Positions 1 through 9,157 of a DNA stretch of 64,000 nucleotides are shown here, piece after piece (the stretch's first letter is position 1; each line of letters begins with the position of its first letter). Under the pieces are notes generated by a model. That model saw only the letters and a program-made list of their open reading frames with translations. It ran no database searches and was not told where the DNA came from. The stretch spans positions 4,712,001-4,776,000 of the forward strand of contig CP065590.1 of the NCBI GenBank assembly GCA_016025055.1, given 5' to 3'. The translations under genes were made by a program, and so were the position numbers. The stretch comes from Chryseobacterium indologenes (GTDB lineage: Bacteria; Bacteroidota; Bacteroidia; Flavobacteriales; Weeksellaceae).

Positions 1-3000
1 TTCTCCTAAAACGACCTTCTGTTCTACTCCGGTATCCACTCCGTTTCTTGCCAGGGTTGTTGTATAGCTACTATTATCATCTCCTCTTCCATTTGCGTAA
101 GACACAAATCCAGCATCTTTAGCTTCCTGCTCTGAATTAATATCACTTCTATATTCCCAATTGCTATGGCCTGTCCTTCTTACCCAATCATTGACTCCTC
201 TTCCATCAGGATCAATAAACCTTATCGGGTTGTTGACAGCATAATTGTATACAGAATGCCTGCGATACTGCTCAGCTAGTGGATCTGTCACACCCCATCT
301 TCCGATATCAGGCATATAGAATCTTGCGCCATAGTCATACATTCCGCTGTTTTGTAGTTCTTTCCCGTTGTATTTGTAATTCTTATAACTCGCCTCGCCA
401 TAGAATGAATTACCCGTCTTCAGGTGGTTCATCCCGAATGGATAATAATCATTGGCATCGGTGATGTCCAAAGCTCCAGCACTGTTTCTTGTAAAACTTA
501 TCCGCACATTCCCTAAATGATCTTTGTACTGATAAATATACTGATCTTTAGTGTAATCATAAAATCCTTCTGCGGTTGGGAAAAAGATCAATCCCTGAGT
601 CCTAAAGATTTTAGCAGTCTGATTTCCTCCTCCTACTTTACCATCGGAATCAGGGAATAACTCCATTTCAGGTCTTTCAAGAGTAAAGGCCTGCTGTTCC
701 TGGGCATGTTTCAGCTTCTCGGTATGCATACGTAAGGATTCAACCGGGCCACCCGGAGTGCCCCCTCCGTTTTCCATCTGCTCTCTGAAATACTGGAAGC
801 CATCAAGATAATCTGAAATAGAATTCACCGTGTAACAATTGATAATTCCACACTCAAACCTGGGAATAATCTTCTGGAGTTTTACGCCATCCCCACGGAA
901 TAAATAATTATTCGTTGCCAATGACCCTAAATCCCCATATTCTATCCTGCTCGGCAGATTCAGGTAATTGTACTTAATGTTACTGATATTCTTATCAGGC
1001 ATCTTCCACATATTCCCGTTCAGATCATATTCGATCGTCCCGTTTCCTCCTTCATAACCGGAAGGGTTATTCATATGGTCTTTGATATTGGAAACCTGGT
1101 TGCCCTTCGTATAGGTATACTCCAGGTTATCAATAGCAGTGGCAGTGGTATTGTTGTTTTCAATAGCGGTGGTTCTGTAAAGACCGGTAATATTCCCATT
1201 CAGGTCATAGGCTAATGATTCTGTATGTTCTTTGCTATATGAATTATTGGGATTCTGATAATATCCTGCCGTCAGCCGGTTCAAAGCATCATACGCATAG
1301 CCATATCTTTTAGGAGTTAAAGAGGGATTGGCTCCCAGAGATTCTACGGCTCTCCAGTCTACTTCTGCTATATTACCATTGTACCTGGCTTTTACATCTT
1401 TTCCGGGAAACAACGCGGTATCAGGATTGGTAATCCCGTCTTTCTGGGTGTATTTGATTTTGTAGGAAAATAGTTTACCTCCCAAATCTGAGGCTCCCAT
1501 CTGGTCTTTATTGATATCGGTCATCCAGCCTCTGATGTTATAGGCATAATCGATACTCTGAAGGTTGTTCCCTACTTTTTTATTGGAAAGCTGGGATAAT
1601 TCATTGTATGTATTTTGTGCCAGCAACTGCTCCGGTTTGCTGTCTACCTGGTGCCAGTGTTCCTTCAACCTGTTTTGGGAATCATACACAAAACGCTCAG
1701 AGATCGTTACACCTGCTTCGGTAGCTAATCTTAAGTGACGGGTCACAGTTTTCTTTGGGGCTCCGGAGAAATCAAGCTGGGATTCTACACGGGTATACCC
1801 GCCTAAATGGTTAATGGAATGGGTACCCACTATTCGGCCTTTGGTATCGTAATAGGTATAGGTCTTGGTCCAGTTATCATCTTCAATATTTTTCACTACT
1901 CCTAGCAATGGAAGCCCTTTTAAGCTGCGACCTTCTGATGAAGGTGTTTCTGTTAGGGTTGGTTCTCCTAAAATACTTGCAGGAAAGGCAGGGTTGAAGG
2001 TATAACCAGGATAAGTATCGTAATAATTGATACTGGTGAGCTTAAAATTCGTGGTAGGGTAAGCACCGGTATTGGTGTAAAAGACATCCATCCCGCTGTT
2101 ATTCCAGCTGGAAGTGCTTCTGGTTTCTGTATTGGCACCTGCTCCTTCTACCGCTGCCACCTGTTGTACTCTCCCGGGAGGACTATCCAGAATACCGGTA
2201 TAAATTGGACGTGATAGCTGGTCATATTTGGTAAACATCCATTTCCCCTGGGAACGGAGATTGGCATCCTGGGTTAGGACAAGACGGTCGGCCTTATCAT
2301 ACACCATATATTCCCAGCCTTTACCGGGAAGTCTTTTCTCAACCATCCTGCCCTTGCCGTCATAACGGTACTGGTAGCAAAAATTGTTCAGTAATTCATC
2401 ATTAATAGGCTTGTGAACAGCATTGGGGGAAAGTACAAATGCCAGTTGATTGTATTCATTATACACATAATAGGTATCTGCATGAACGCTGGTGCTCAGA
2501 ACTTTTCTCACCAGTAAAACCTGCCCTTGCCCATTTTTAAATTCTATCGTTTCATTACCGTCTTCATCTTTTATCGTATTCTTATACAGCTGATTCGCTC
2601 CATAGGTGGTGTTGGGTGCCAAACTCAGAACACTTTTGGTTGCTCCGTTTTCCCAGGTTGTAGAGGTAACATATTGATATACCTCTCCGGCTACATTGGC
2701 TGCATACCCGAAGCTGACAGGTTTAGCACTCCAGTCATTGCCCACCTGGATCTGCTGCTGAATACGGTCTAAGGGTGAATTTTCCAGGATCTTCTCGGAA
2801 AAAATCTTTTCACTGCCATAGATAGAAGGTGCATTCCCTAGCGGAGATGTATAAATAGCTCCGTTCTGAGTCCCGGATTGCGGCACAGGAAGGTAATCTT
2901 TAACCTGTCTGCCAAAAGCATCATATTCAATATGGCTTACCACATCTTTACCTTGTGGGGAACCTTTGATATTAATCGTTTGCTTGGCTCGACCCAAACC

Positions 3001-3165
3001 GTCAAAATACTGAACCGTTTCGGATGACTTGGTAGCCTGGGTGCCCGTATAATCTAAATACGTTTTGGTTTGAACGTAATTTTCTGTATTGGGAAGTGGA
3101 GTAACCTGGGCTTTGATATGGCCTGTTACCAGAAGTACTCCTATTGGGATTATTAGTTTTTTCAT
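1..3165 (-). CDS. RHS-repeat core protein, partial (left edge)
   Basis: An open frame of 1,055 codons runs from the ATG at 3165 to the window edge without a stop, so the C-terminus is missing. The N-terminus is a Sec signal peptide (MKKLIIPIGVLLVTGHIKAQ) followed by a DUF6443-like start and many YD repeats. Near the left edge is the RHS-associated core: KYNGKELQNSGMYDYGARFY, then DIGRWGVTDPL and NPIRFIDPDG. In RHS proteins the region after this core is the variable, often toxic, tip; here only about 60 residues of it are visible (it starts GVNDWVRRTG), and they are not recognised. Its start lies 8 bases after the stop of the YD-repeat gene, so it is the last visible gene of a three-gene operon. 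Family is clear; effector activity is unknown. Confidence 0.92.
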   Translation of the reverse strand, partial: MKKLIIPIGVLLVTGHIKAQVTPLPNTENYVQTKTYLDYTGTQATKSSETVQYFDGLGRAKQTINIKGSPQGKDVVSHIEYDAFGRQVKDYLPVPQSGTQNGAIYTSPLGNAPSIYGSEKIFSEKILENSPLDRIQQQIQVGNDWSAKPVSFGYAANVAGEVYQYVTSTTWENGATKSVLSLAPNTTYGANQLYKNTIKDEDGNETIEFKNGQGQVLLVRKVLSTSVHADTYYVYNEYNQLAFVLSPNAVHKPINDELLNNFCYQYRYDGKGRMVEKRLPGKGWEYMVYDKADRLVLTQDANLRSQGKWMFTKYDQLSRPIYTGILDSPPGRVQQVAAVEGAGANTETRSTSSWNNSGMDVFYTNTGAYPTTNFKLTSINYYDTYPGYTFNPAFPASILGEPTLTETPSSEGRSLKGLPLLGVVKNIEDDNWTKTYTYYDTKGRIVGTHSINHLGGYTRVESQLDFSGAPKKTVTRHLRLATEAGVTISERFVYDSQNRLKEHWHQVDSKPEQLLAQNTYNELSQLSNKKVGNNLQSIDYAYNIRGWMTDINKDQMGASDLGGKLFSYKIKYTQKDGITNPDTALFPGKDVKARYNGNIAEVDWRAVESLGANPSLTPKRYGYAYDALNRLTAGYYQNPNNSYSKEHTESLAYDLNGNITGLYRTTAIENNNTTATAIDNLEYTYTKGNQVSNIKDHMNNPSGYEGGNGTIEYDLNGNMWKMPDKNISNIKYNYLNLPSRIEYGDLGSLATNNYLFRGDGVKLQKIIPRFECGIINCYTVNSISDYLDGFQYFREQMENGGGTPGGPVESLRMHTEKLKHAQEQQAFTLERPEMELFPDSDGKVGGGNQTAKIFRTQGLIFFPTAEGFYDYTKDQYIYQYKDHLGNVRISFTRNSAGALDITDANDYYPFGMNHLKTGNSFYGEASYKNYKYNGKELQNSGMYDYGARFYMPDIGRWGVTDPLAEQYRRHSVYNYAVNNPIRFIDPDGRGVNDWVRRTGHSNWEYRSDINSEQEAKDAGFVSYANGRGDDNSSYTTTLARNGVDTGVEQKVVLGE

Positions 3166-3173
3166 GGATAGTC

Positions 3174-6100
3174 TTAGTTTTTATAGTTGTACTTCATCTC
3201 TTTCAGAACCTGACCGTTGGCATCTACAACCTTTTCAAGGCGACCGGCTGAATCATATTTGTAACTTTCCCGGATCCCAGAAGGTGGGGTGATGCTGCGA
3301 ACCCCGATCAAGGGATCATAGGTATACGTGGTCATCTGATATGCTGGATAACTATCCCTGAAAGTTTTTAAGGCACCCAATAATGCCAATTCATCGTTAT
3401 TAGGCACAGCGGCAGCATCTACATCAGAAGCGTTGACGATCAATGTAATAGCTGATTGCGAAATATCTGATAGTTTTGCATTTTCAATTTTTGCAATAGG
3501 TTGGGTATTATTATATCCCCAGATAACAACGGTAGAAACTCCGTCTTTCGTGGTATATTGTTTCACATTCCCATTAACAGGATCATACTGATCATACGTA
3601 ACTTCGGTAGTAGGAGAAGCATTCTGCAGGTCAAAAGATCTAGCCGATAATGGCAATACAAGATTCCCGGATTGAGAGGTTGGTACCGAAGATGGATAAA
3701 GCGTTTCAACTCTCGATAAGGTTTTATTAGCACCATTCGTAGTTTGGGATGTGATTGTTTCCAAAGGAATACCTACCATATTTTTACTGATCATCAGCTG
3801 GTTCCCTTTTTCGTGGGCGTAACTGTAATCAGTCTGATTATTAATACCATCAGGAGAAATATTTTTTTGCGTTAATAACTGATGGTGATTAGTTGTACCA
3901 TAGATATACTGTGTAGATGATGTTACAGGATTATTATTAAAATATTCAATATTTGTAGTTGATATGAGAGGGGTATGATGTGAGTAAATGGTATGTGCCG
4001 ACATTTTAGAAACAACATGCATCTGTGCAATCATATCATACATTGCCATATTAACAGGCTTTCCATAAACATCTGCTATATAACTGATGGATCGTATTTT
4101 ATCTGTTAATCTTGAAGGATTTGTATTATAGTTATATACGATTTCTTTCAATAGATTTTTATTACTGTCATAATATCTTTCACTCAAAGGTTTGCCTCTT
4201 TCAACTTCTAAATTATTATAGGCAAGTTTATCAAGAGCATTTTTCACAATACTTATATTAGCTGGCTCAAACGTATTTACATATCCAATATTTCCCTGGA
4301 TAAGCTGATAATTATTTGATTTTAAATCTTTAAATCCATTATCCTGGTTAGAGAAAGTATGTTCAGTAACAGCTCCATTCTCCGATCTTTCATATACTTT
4401 AGAATAAGTAACATAATTACCATTAGTATAATTTAACGGAATATAAGATGATGAGGACAATTTCCAGAATTCTAAGTTTCCATTGTTTATATTCGCTTCG
4501 TCAAAATAATTTGGCATTCCTCCAAGAACTCCTGACGATGTAGTGGAACCATTGAGATAATCGTCTACATAAAAAAATGATTTACTATAAGTATTTACCA
4601 GATCATTGGTGAACATTTTTTTAACTCTTGCTCCACCTGCTATTTTGTTTCCGGTAGCATTTACATCAAACCCACTGATTGTTTTATTTAACAGTTTAGA
4701 ATAATTATGAGGTTCATATTCAATTAAAGTATATCCTTTGGTTGGATATATGATTTTCTGCAACAATTCAGCAGTACCATAGGTAAAGTCCGGCTCCCTG
4801 TATTGAGGATATGTGAGCATCTGAGCTTTTGAATAGGTATAATTAGTCTGCGGAACAGTTGTTTCAAAGTTTTTGTTGTTATAATTTCCCCAGTGATCTG
4901 TTTTATTGACATTAAACTCAGGTAATCTTAAAGGGTTATACTCGAAAGAATATTGTTGTTTTGTCTGTTGACTTTTACCAATAGATACATTTAATAATCT
5001 CAATCTATAATTCGCAGTGTTTTCATAATTGAATGCTACCGCATTCGTTCGGACATTATTTGCTTTGACTACAATACTATCCAGCTTATACCAATGTTTT
5101 CTGTTATTATAATTACCTGGGTAATGAATCATCTCATAATTAGTATTAAGCTGTCCCCATGGTACAGATTGTGTATCATAATCCAATGCATTAGAATATG
5201 ATTTATAAAAACTAATTTCGTTGTTATCAAATTTTATTTTACTCAAATATTTATAGAAACTTCTATCAAGGGTCAATAAATTGAAATTTCCTGAAGTATT
5301 GCTTTGAGATACAGAAGATGATTGGGTCTTATATGTAGAGTAATATGCCGAACTATGAACCACATAGGTTGCTCTGTTATCAAAAGCATATTCAAAAGTC
5401 ATATTTTTTCCGTTAGCATATTCTATTTTGGTCAGATACCAGCTTTTCACATACATTGCCGGATTATATGCTGTGTCTACAGTTTCTATCCCATTAATTT
5501 CAAGTGCATTCGGATCTTTTCCGAAGGTATATTTCGTACCATTCTGATCTGTTAAAACAAATCCGTAAATAATTCTTTTAAGAAACCAGTCTACCTGGTT
5601 GGTAGGCCCTCCATTTTCGCGGAAAGTAAAGTCATACTTCAACTCCTCTTTAACATCTATATCTAAATTCTGATTGGCTTTTACAACCCATTTCCCTTCA
5701 TGGTTTTTAAAAAAGCTTCCGTTTAAACCATTTACATTGAATGCAAATTCGTCCGGTGATGGAAAAGCTTCATTATGTGTTGGGAAAAGCGGTGTCATAA
5801 ATTGATAATATTGAGTCATCTTTGCATCACTAAACCAGTCAGGAGTATTCAGTCTTGTATAATGATCATAATAGGAAAATACTGTTGGATCGGTAAAACC
5901 ATTTAAGTAGCATTCATCAATCCCTCCGTTAACCAATCTGGTAATGGCTCCTCCCACTGAAAGATTCCACCCCAATCCTACCCAGGAAGTCTGAAAATCA
6001 GGTTTTACAGAGGAAATATTGTAATTCAAACTGATATCTGCATCGTTTCCATAATTGTTATTTGAAAATAACGGGATTCCGATATTAGGCTGACCTGTTG

Positions 6101-6257
6101 AAAGGTTCATGGGAAACATTCCAAAGGAACCTAACGCAGAGACATTAGGGCTTGACGGGTAATATCTTGGAACAAAAGCATTTCCCTGAACAACCTGAGC
6201 GTTGACCCATAAGAAAGCATTTAGTATTAGTGTAAATAAAACTATTTTTTTCATCAT
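3174..6257 (-). CDS. YD/RHS-repeat secreted protein, 1,027 aa
   Basis: It has a signal peptide (MMKKIVLFTLILNAFLWVNAQ) and a long body of Tyr/Asn-rich strands such as KSWYLTKIEYANGKNMTFEY. The end carries typical YD-repeat text (YKYDSAGRLEKVVDANGQ) and stops there with no RHS core or toxin tip. It looks like the N-terminal half of a split RHS system whose second half is the adjacent downstream gene. The T9SS gene upstream ends 2 bases before this start. Such proteins are exported and form filament or shell structures in characterised RHS/TcC systems; assembly with the next protein is inference from gene order. Confidence 0.85.
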   Translation of the reverse strand: MMKKIVLFTLILNAFLWVNAQVVQGNAFVPRYYPSSPNVSALGSFGMFPMNLSTGQPNIGIPLFSNNNYGNDADISLNYNISSVKPDFQTSWVGLGWNLSVGGAITRLVNGGIDECYLNGFTDPTVFSYYDHYTRLNTPDWFSDAKMTQYYQFMTPLFPTHNEAFPSPDEFAFNVNGLNGSFFKNHEGKWVVKANQNLDIDVKEELKYDFTFRENGGPTNQVDWFLKRIIYGFVLTDQNGTKYTFGKDPNALEINGIETVDTAYNPAMYVKSWYLTKIEYANGKNMTFEYAFDNRATYVVHSSAYYSTYKTQSSSVSQSNTSGNFNLLTLDRSFYKYLSKIKFDNNEISFYKSYSNALDYDTQSVPWGQLNTNYEMIHYPGNYNNRKHWYKLDSIVVKANNVRTNAVAFNYENTANYRLRLLNVSIGKSQQTKQQYSFEYNPLRLPEFNVNKTDHWGNYNNKNFETTVPQTNYTYSKAQMLTYPQYREPDFTYGTAELLQKIIYPTKGYTLIEYEPHNYSKLLNKTISGFDVNATGNKIAGGARVKKMFTNDLVNTYSKSFFYVDDYLNGSTTSSGVLGGMPNYFDEANINNGNLEFWKLSSSSYIPLNYTNGNYVTYSKVYERSENGAVTEHTFSNQDNGFKDLKSNNYQLIQGNIGYVNTFEPANISIVKNALDKLAYNNLEVERGKPLSERYYDSNKNLLKEIVYNYNTNPSRLTDKIRSISYIADVYGKPVNMAMYDMIAQMHVVSKMSAHTIYSHHTPLISTTNIEYFNNNPVTSSTQYIYGTTNHHQLLTQKNISPDGINNQTDYSYAHEKGNQLMISKNMVGIPLETITSQTTNGANKTLSRVETLYPSSVPTSQSGNLVLPLSARSFDLQNASPTTEVTYDQYDPVNGNVKQYTTKDGVSTVVIWGYNNTQPIAKIENAKLSDISQSAITLIVNASDVDAAAVPNNDELALLGALKTFRDSYPAYQMTTYTYDPLIGVRSITPPSGIRESYKYDSAGRLEKVVDANGQVLKEMKYNYKN

Positions 6258-6259
6258 CT

Positions 6260-7866
6260 TTACTTTTTAATCAGTTTGGCATTAGCAGTTTTGTTGGTAT
6301 CCGTTTTTATGGTAATCAGGTAAGCTCCCTGGATCAAAGCCTGGGTATCTATCTTGGTGACCCGGTTCTTGGTCTTTAGATACTGAAGCTGCCTGCCACT
6401 CATATCATACAACAGAATTTCTGCTTCCTTAAAGTCGAAACCAATTTCTACATACGCATAATCAGTAACAGGGTTAGGATAGATCTTCATGTCATACTTT
6501 GCAATAAGCTGATCCACCTGCTTATCTCCCAACTTTACGATCTTCCAGTTTTCCTTGCCTAATTCTTTGGCACTTGTCCCGGCCAAAACTATAGAACCAT
6601 CTTTATTGAGCTTAAGATCAGATAATCTTTCTTCTTTTTGTCGGGATTCCCCACTCACGTATTTTCGCCATTGTTCATTGCCATTCTGGTCCAGATACAG
6701 CATCCAGAATGTTTCATCGTCTTTTTCTATTCTACCCTCGGCCTGAGTGTAACCGCCCAACAAAATTCCTTTTGAACTTTGCTCATCACCTGAATAAATG
6801 ACACTCGTGCTCATCAGCACATCACGGTTTTTAAAATTGTAGGATTTCTGCCATTGCTCCTCTCCTCTATCGTTTAACGAAATCAGCCAAAGATCGGTAC
6901 CTTCTTCAACTCCTACACTTTTGTTTCCCGACCTTTCCGATCTGGATTCGCCTCCGATAAGGTAACCTGATGAGCTTAATGAGAGTGTTCTTAAGTGATC
7001 ATCTCCTTTCCCTCCATAATTCTTCTCCCATTCCACTTTGCCGTTTTTATCCAGTTTCACAATCCAGTAATCCCCTTCTCCAAAGTTGCTGCTGGATTTT
7101 GCCATCTGGTTAATAGCTACAGGAGATTGATTTCTGGAGGATATAGGGTCTTTACCATTCGTTGCTGAAGGCTTATTGTTATTCGTAGTAGCTCCGCTTC
7201 GGGAATAAATCCCCAATAAGGCGCCACCATCTTTCGTGGGAATCATTTTCTCCAATTCATCCAATCCTTTACCGCCTAAGATTAATTGGGAAAGCTCTTT
7301 CCCGTCTTTATCCAGTCGTGTGATAAAGACATCTTTGGAACCGTAACCCTTCGAAGAATTTTGGATATTCCCGGCTACAAAGAATCCCAGATCAGTGGTT
7401 TGAATCACCGCGCGGGCCTCTTCATCGGAAGTACTGCCCAAAGTCTTTTGCCATAATTCATCGCCCGATTCATTGATTCTGATCAGCCAGATATCGGAAC
7501 CTCCTTTCAGATCATCTTTTTGTCTAAGCCTTTCCCGGAATAGGAAGTACCGGCCAGTAAAAAACCACCCTCCTGGGTGCTGACTGTAGATGATAAATAG
7601 TCGTGGTTTTGACCGGAAAAGTATTTTTCCCAAACCTGTTCGCCTTGCTGGTTGAGTTTCACCAAATGGAAATCGTAGCCGTTGTTTTGTTGTTTGTTGC
7701 TCTGAATTGAGCTTCCGGTGATCAGGTATTGCTGATCAATCGTAGTGGTAACCTGGCTTAAGAAATCCTGGGTACTGGATTTAATGTCTTTTTGCCAAAC
7801 CACTTCCTGAGCAGACAGTACTGATGCAGCACATAAGAGTAATGCGCTCATGTAGAGTTTTTTCAT
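6260..7866 (-). CDS. T9SS-sorted secreted repeat protein (frameshifted)
   Basis: Two overlapping frames make one protein of about 535 aa when one base is added in the A/T run at 7517-7521 (LDKK then DDLKGG). The start at 7866 gives a signal peptide (MKKLYMSALLLCAASVLSAQ); an upstream ATG at 7908 lies inside the predicted -7 promoter element and is unlikely. The body has repeated units of the type DxWLxxLxxxGxExWxKxxG and GGFLLAGTS, as in surface proteins built of delta-60-type or propeller repeats. The end (KIYPNPVTDYAYVEIGFDF ... NAKLIKK) is a type A T9SS sorting domain, so the protein should cross the outer membrane by T9SS. It is first in the RHS operon, with 2 bases to the next gene. Confidence 0.82.
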
Positions 7867-7907
7867 TCTCAAGTAATTTGTCGAGTTAGTATTAGTTTTC
7901 GTTTTCA

Positions 7908-7936
7908 CAAATTTAACTTTTTTTATTACATACCAA
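7908..7936 (-). promoter_or_regulatory. Predicted Bacteroidota promoter of the RHS operon
   Basis: On the minus strand TTG (7936-7934) is followed after 18 bases by TAAATTTG (7915-7908), matching the flavobacterial TTG / TAnnTTTG pattern. It places transcription start near 7900 and so supports the translation start at 7866. Confidence 0.5.
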
Positions 7937-8010
7937 CCGTATATTATAATTTACTTTGAATATTGCTAACGTTTTACTTTTTTTGATAACAAAAACACAA
8001 TTACAACAGA

Positions 8011-8050
8011 TCAACAAAAAGACCACTCTTCCGAATGGTCTTTTTGTTGA
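8011..8050 (-). terminator. Terminator after the first small secreted gene
   Basis: A perfect 15-bp inverted repeat (8011-8025 / 8036-8050) has A and T runs built into its arms. It follows the stop of the 8068-8479 gene and precedes the RHS operon promoter. The loop (ctcttccg) is the same as in the terminator at 8624-8660. Confidence 0.8.
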
Positions 8051-8067
8051 TTGTTAAATAACTTATT

Positions 8068-8479
8068 TTATTGATAGATGACAATATCATCTTTTTTAAT
8101 CTGATAGCTTTTTTTTATAAGGAACTAAAATGTAAGTTTCTTTGATGTGACTTCCGCTTTTCCAGATTTTAGCCTTCCCTTCCTTATCAAGAATAATACT
8201 CTTTGCCATTCCGTCCGGAATGAAAACTTCAGCCCGTTTCATATCTTTACTAAAAATTACCGCTGTCATTGAAGAAGAGCTTTTATCCGGGCTCACTTCT
8301 TTTAATTTGATTTTCTGCTCAAAAACTCTCACACAATTATTTCTGATTTGTGAATAGGTATAACCTGCAGAGCCTTTACAGCCATGAACATCTCTATCAC
8401 CTCCGAGGACAGGAGCAGCCTGTTGGGCAATAGCTAAAGAACCCAGGAACATCGCGCAAAATAAAATTGTTTTTTTCAT
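8068..8479 (-). CDS. Small secreted protein, paralogue A (frameshifted)
   Basis: Signal peptide MKKTILFCAMFLGSLAIAQ, then a mature domain of about 115 aa with HGCKGSAGYTYSQIRNNCVR and FEQKIKLKEV. As read, the frame stops at 8096 with tail KKKLSD. Removing one T from the eight-T run at 8109-8116 restores the ending SYQIKKDDIVIYQ with a stop at 8068, which matches the paralogue at 8672-9061. Two conserved Cys in the mature part could form a disulfide. No named family is recognised; function unknown. It has its own terminator, so it is probably transcribed singly. Confidence 0.75.
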
Positions 8480-8623
8480 ATTTAAATTATTAAGGTTTTC
8501 AGTGGAGTATAAGTATTTTGGAATAAAGATATTAATTTCATTCCTAGTTTACAAAAAACATGACTTTCAGGGAAGCTGAACCTCAGGGCTAGCGTAAGAT
8601 TTTAAAAATCCCTCATTGCGCAC

Positions 8624-8660
8624 AAAAAAGGCCACTCTTCCGGGTGGCCTCTGTTTTTTT
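8624..8660 (-). terminator. Terminator after the second small secreted gene
   Basis: The hairpin ggccac / gtggcc is flanked by A6 on one side and T7 on the other, just after the stop at 8672 on the minus strand. Confidence 0.75.
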
Positions 8661-8671
8661 GAAAATTGATA

Positions 8672-9061
8672 TTACTGGTAAATGACTACGTTATCCTTTT
8701 TAAGCTGATAGCCGCTTTTTTTGAAAGGAACCAATACATAACCATCTTTTTTCCATGCCTTAGCTTTTCCTGCTCTGTTTAGAATTACGCTTCCGCCTTC
8801 CGCATCTTTCACGAAAACTTCAGCTTTTTTCATGTCTTTGCTGAAGATAACGGCAGCCATATAGTCTCCATTAGTAGCAACTTCTTTTAACTTTATTTTC
8901 TGTTCAAAAGTTCTTACACAGTCTTTTTTAATCTGCGAATACGTATACCCTGCTGAACCAATACATCCGTGTGCATCTTTATCACCACCTAATACCGGCG
9001 TTTTTTGTGCAAATACTAAAGTCCCAAGGAACATTGCGCTAAGTAAAATTGTTTTTCTCAT
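8672..9061 (-). CDS. Small secreted protein, paralogue B
   Basis: 129 aa with signal peptide MRKTILLSAMFLGTLVFAQ. The mature part shares HGC-GSAGYTYSQI, the CVR-FEQKIKLKEV block, MxAVIFSKDMKxAEVF and the ending LVPFKK with paralogue A, and keeps the final KKDNVVIYQ. The two genes sit in tandem, 192 bases apart, and clearly come from duplication. The domain is not recognised; the pattern of two Cys, many Lys and a secreted location suggests a small periplasmic or exported protein. Expression is probably monocistronic, given the terminator at 8624-8660. Confidence 0.8.
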   Translation of the reverse strand: MRKTILLSAMFLGTLVFAQKTPVLGGDKDAHGCIGSAGYTYSQIKKDCVRTFEQKIKLKEVATNGDYMAAVIFSKDMKKAEVFVKDAEGGSVILNRAGKAKAWKKDGYVLVPFKKSGYQLKKDNVVIYQ

Positions 9062-9157
9062 GTTGTTTTGTATTATTTTAATAACTGCTGATGTATTATT
9101 AAAAATCGTGCCAAAGCAACATAAAACACATTTCTGTGAATAACTTTGTTTCAGAAT

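Noticed and set aside
7517..7521. Programmed -1 frameshifting in the T9SS gene
   Set aside because: The run is preceded by C and does not form the A-AAA-AAG heptamer in frame, no stimulatory hairpin is obvious, and similar breaks occur in nine other genes.
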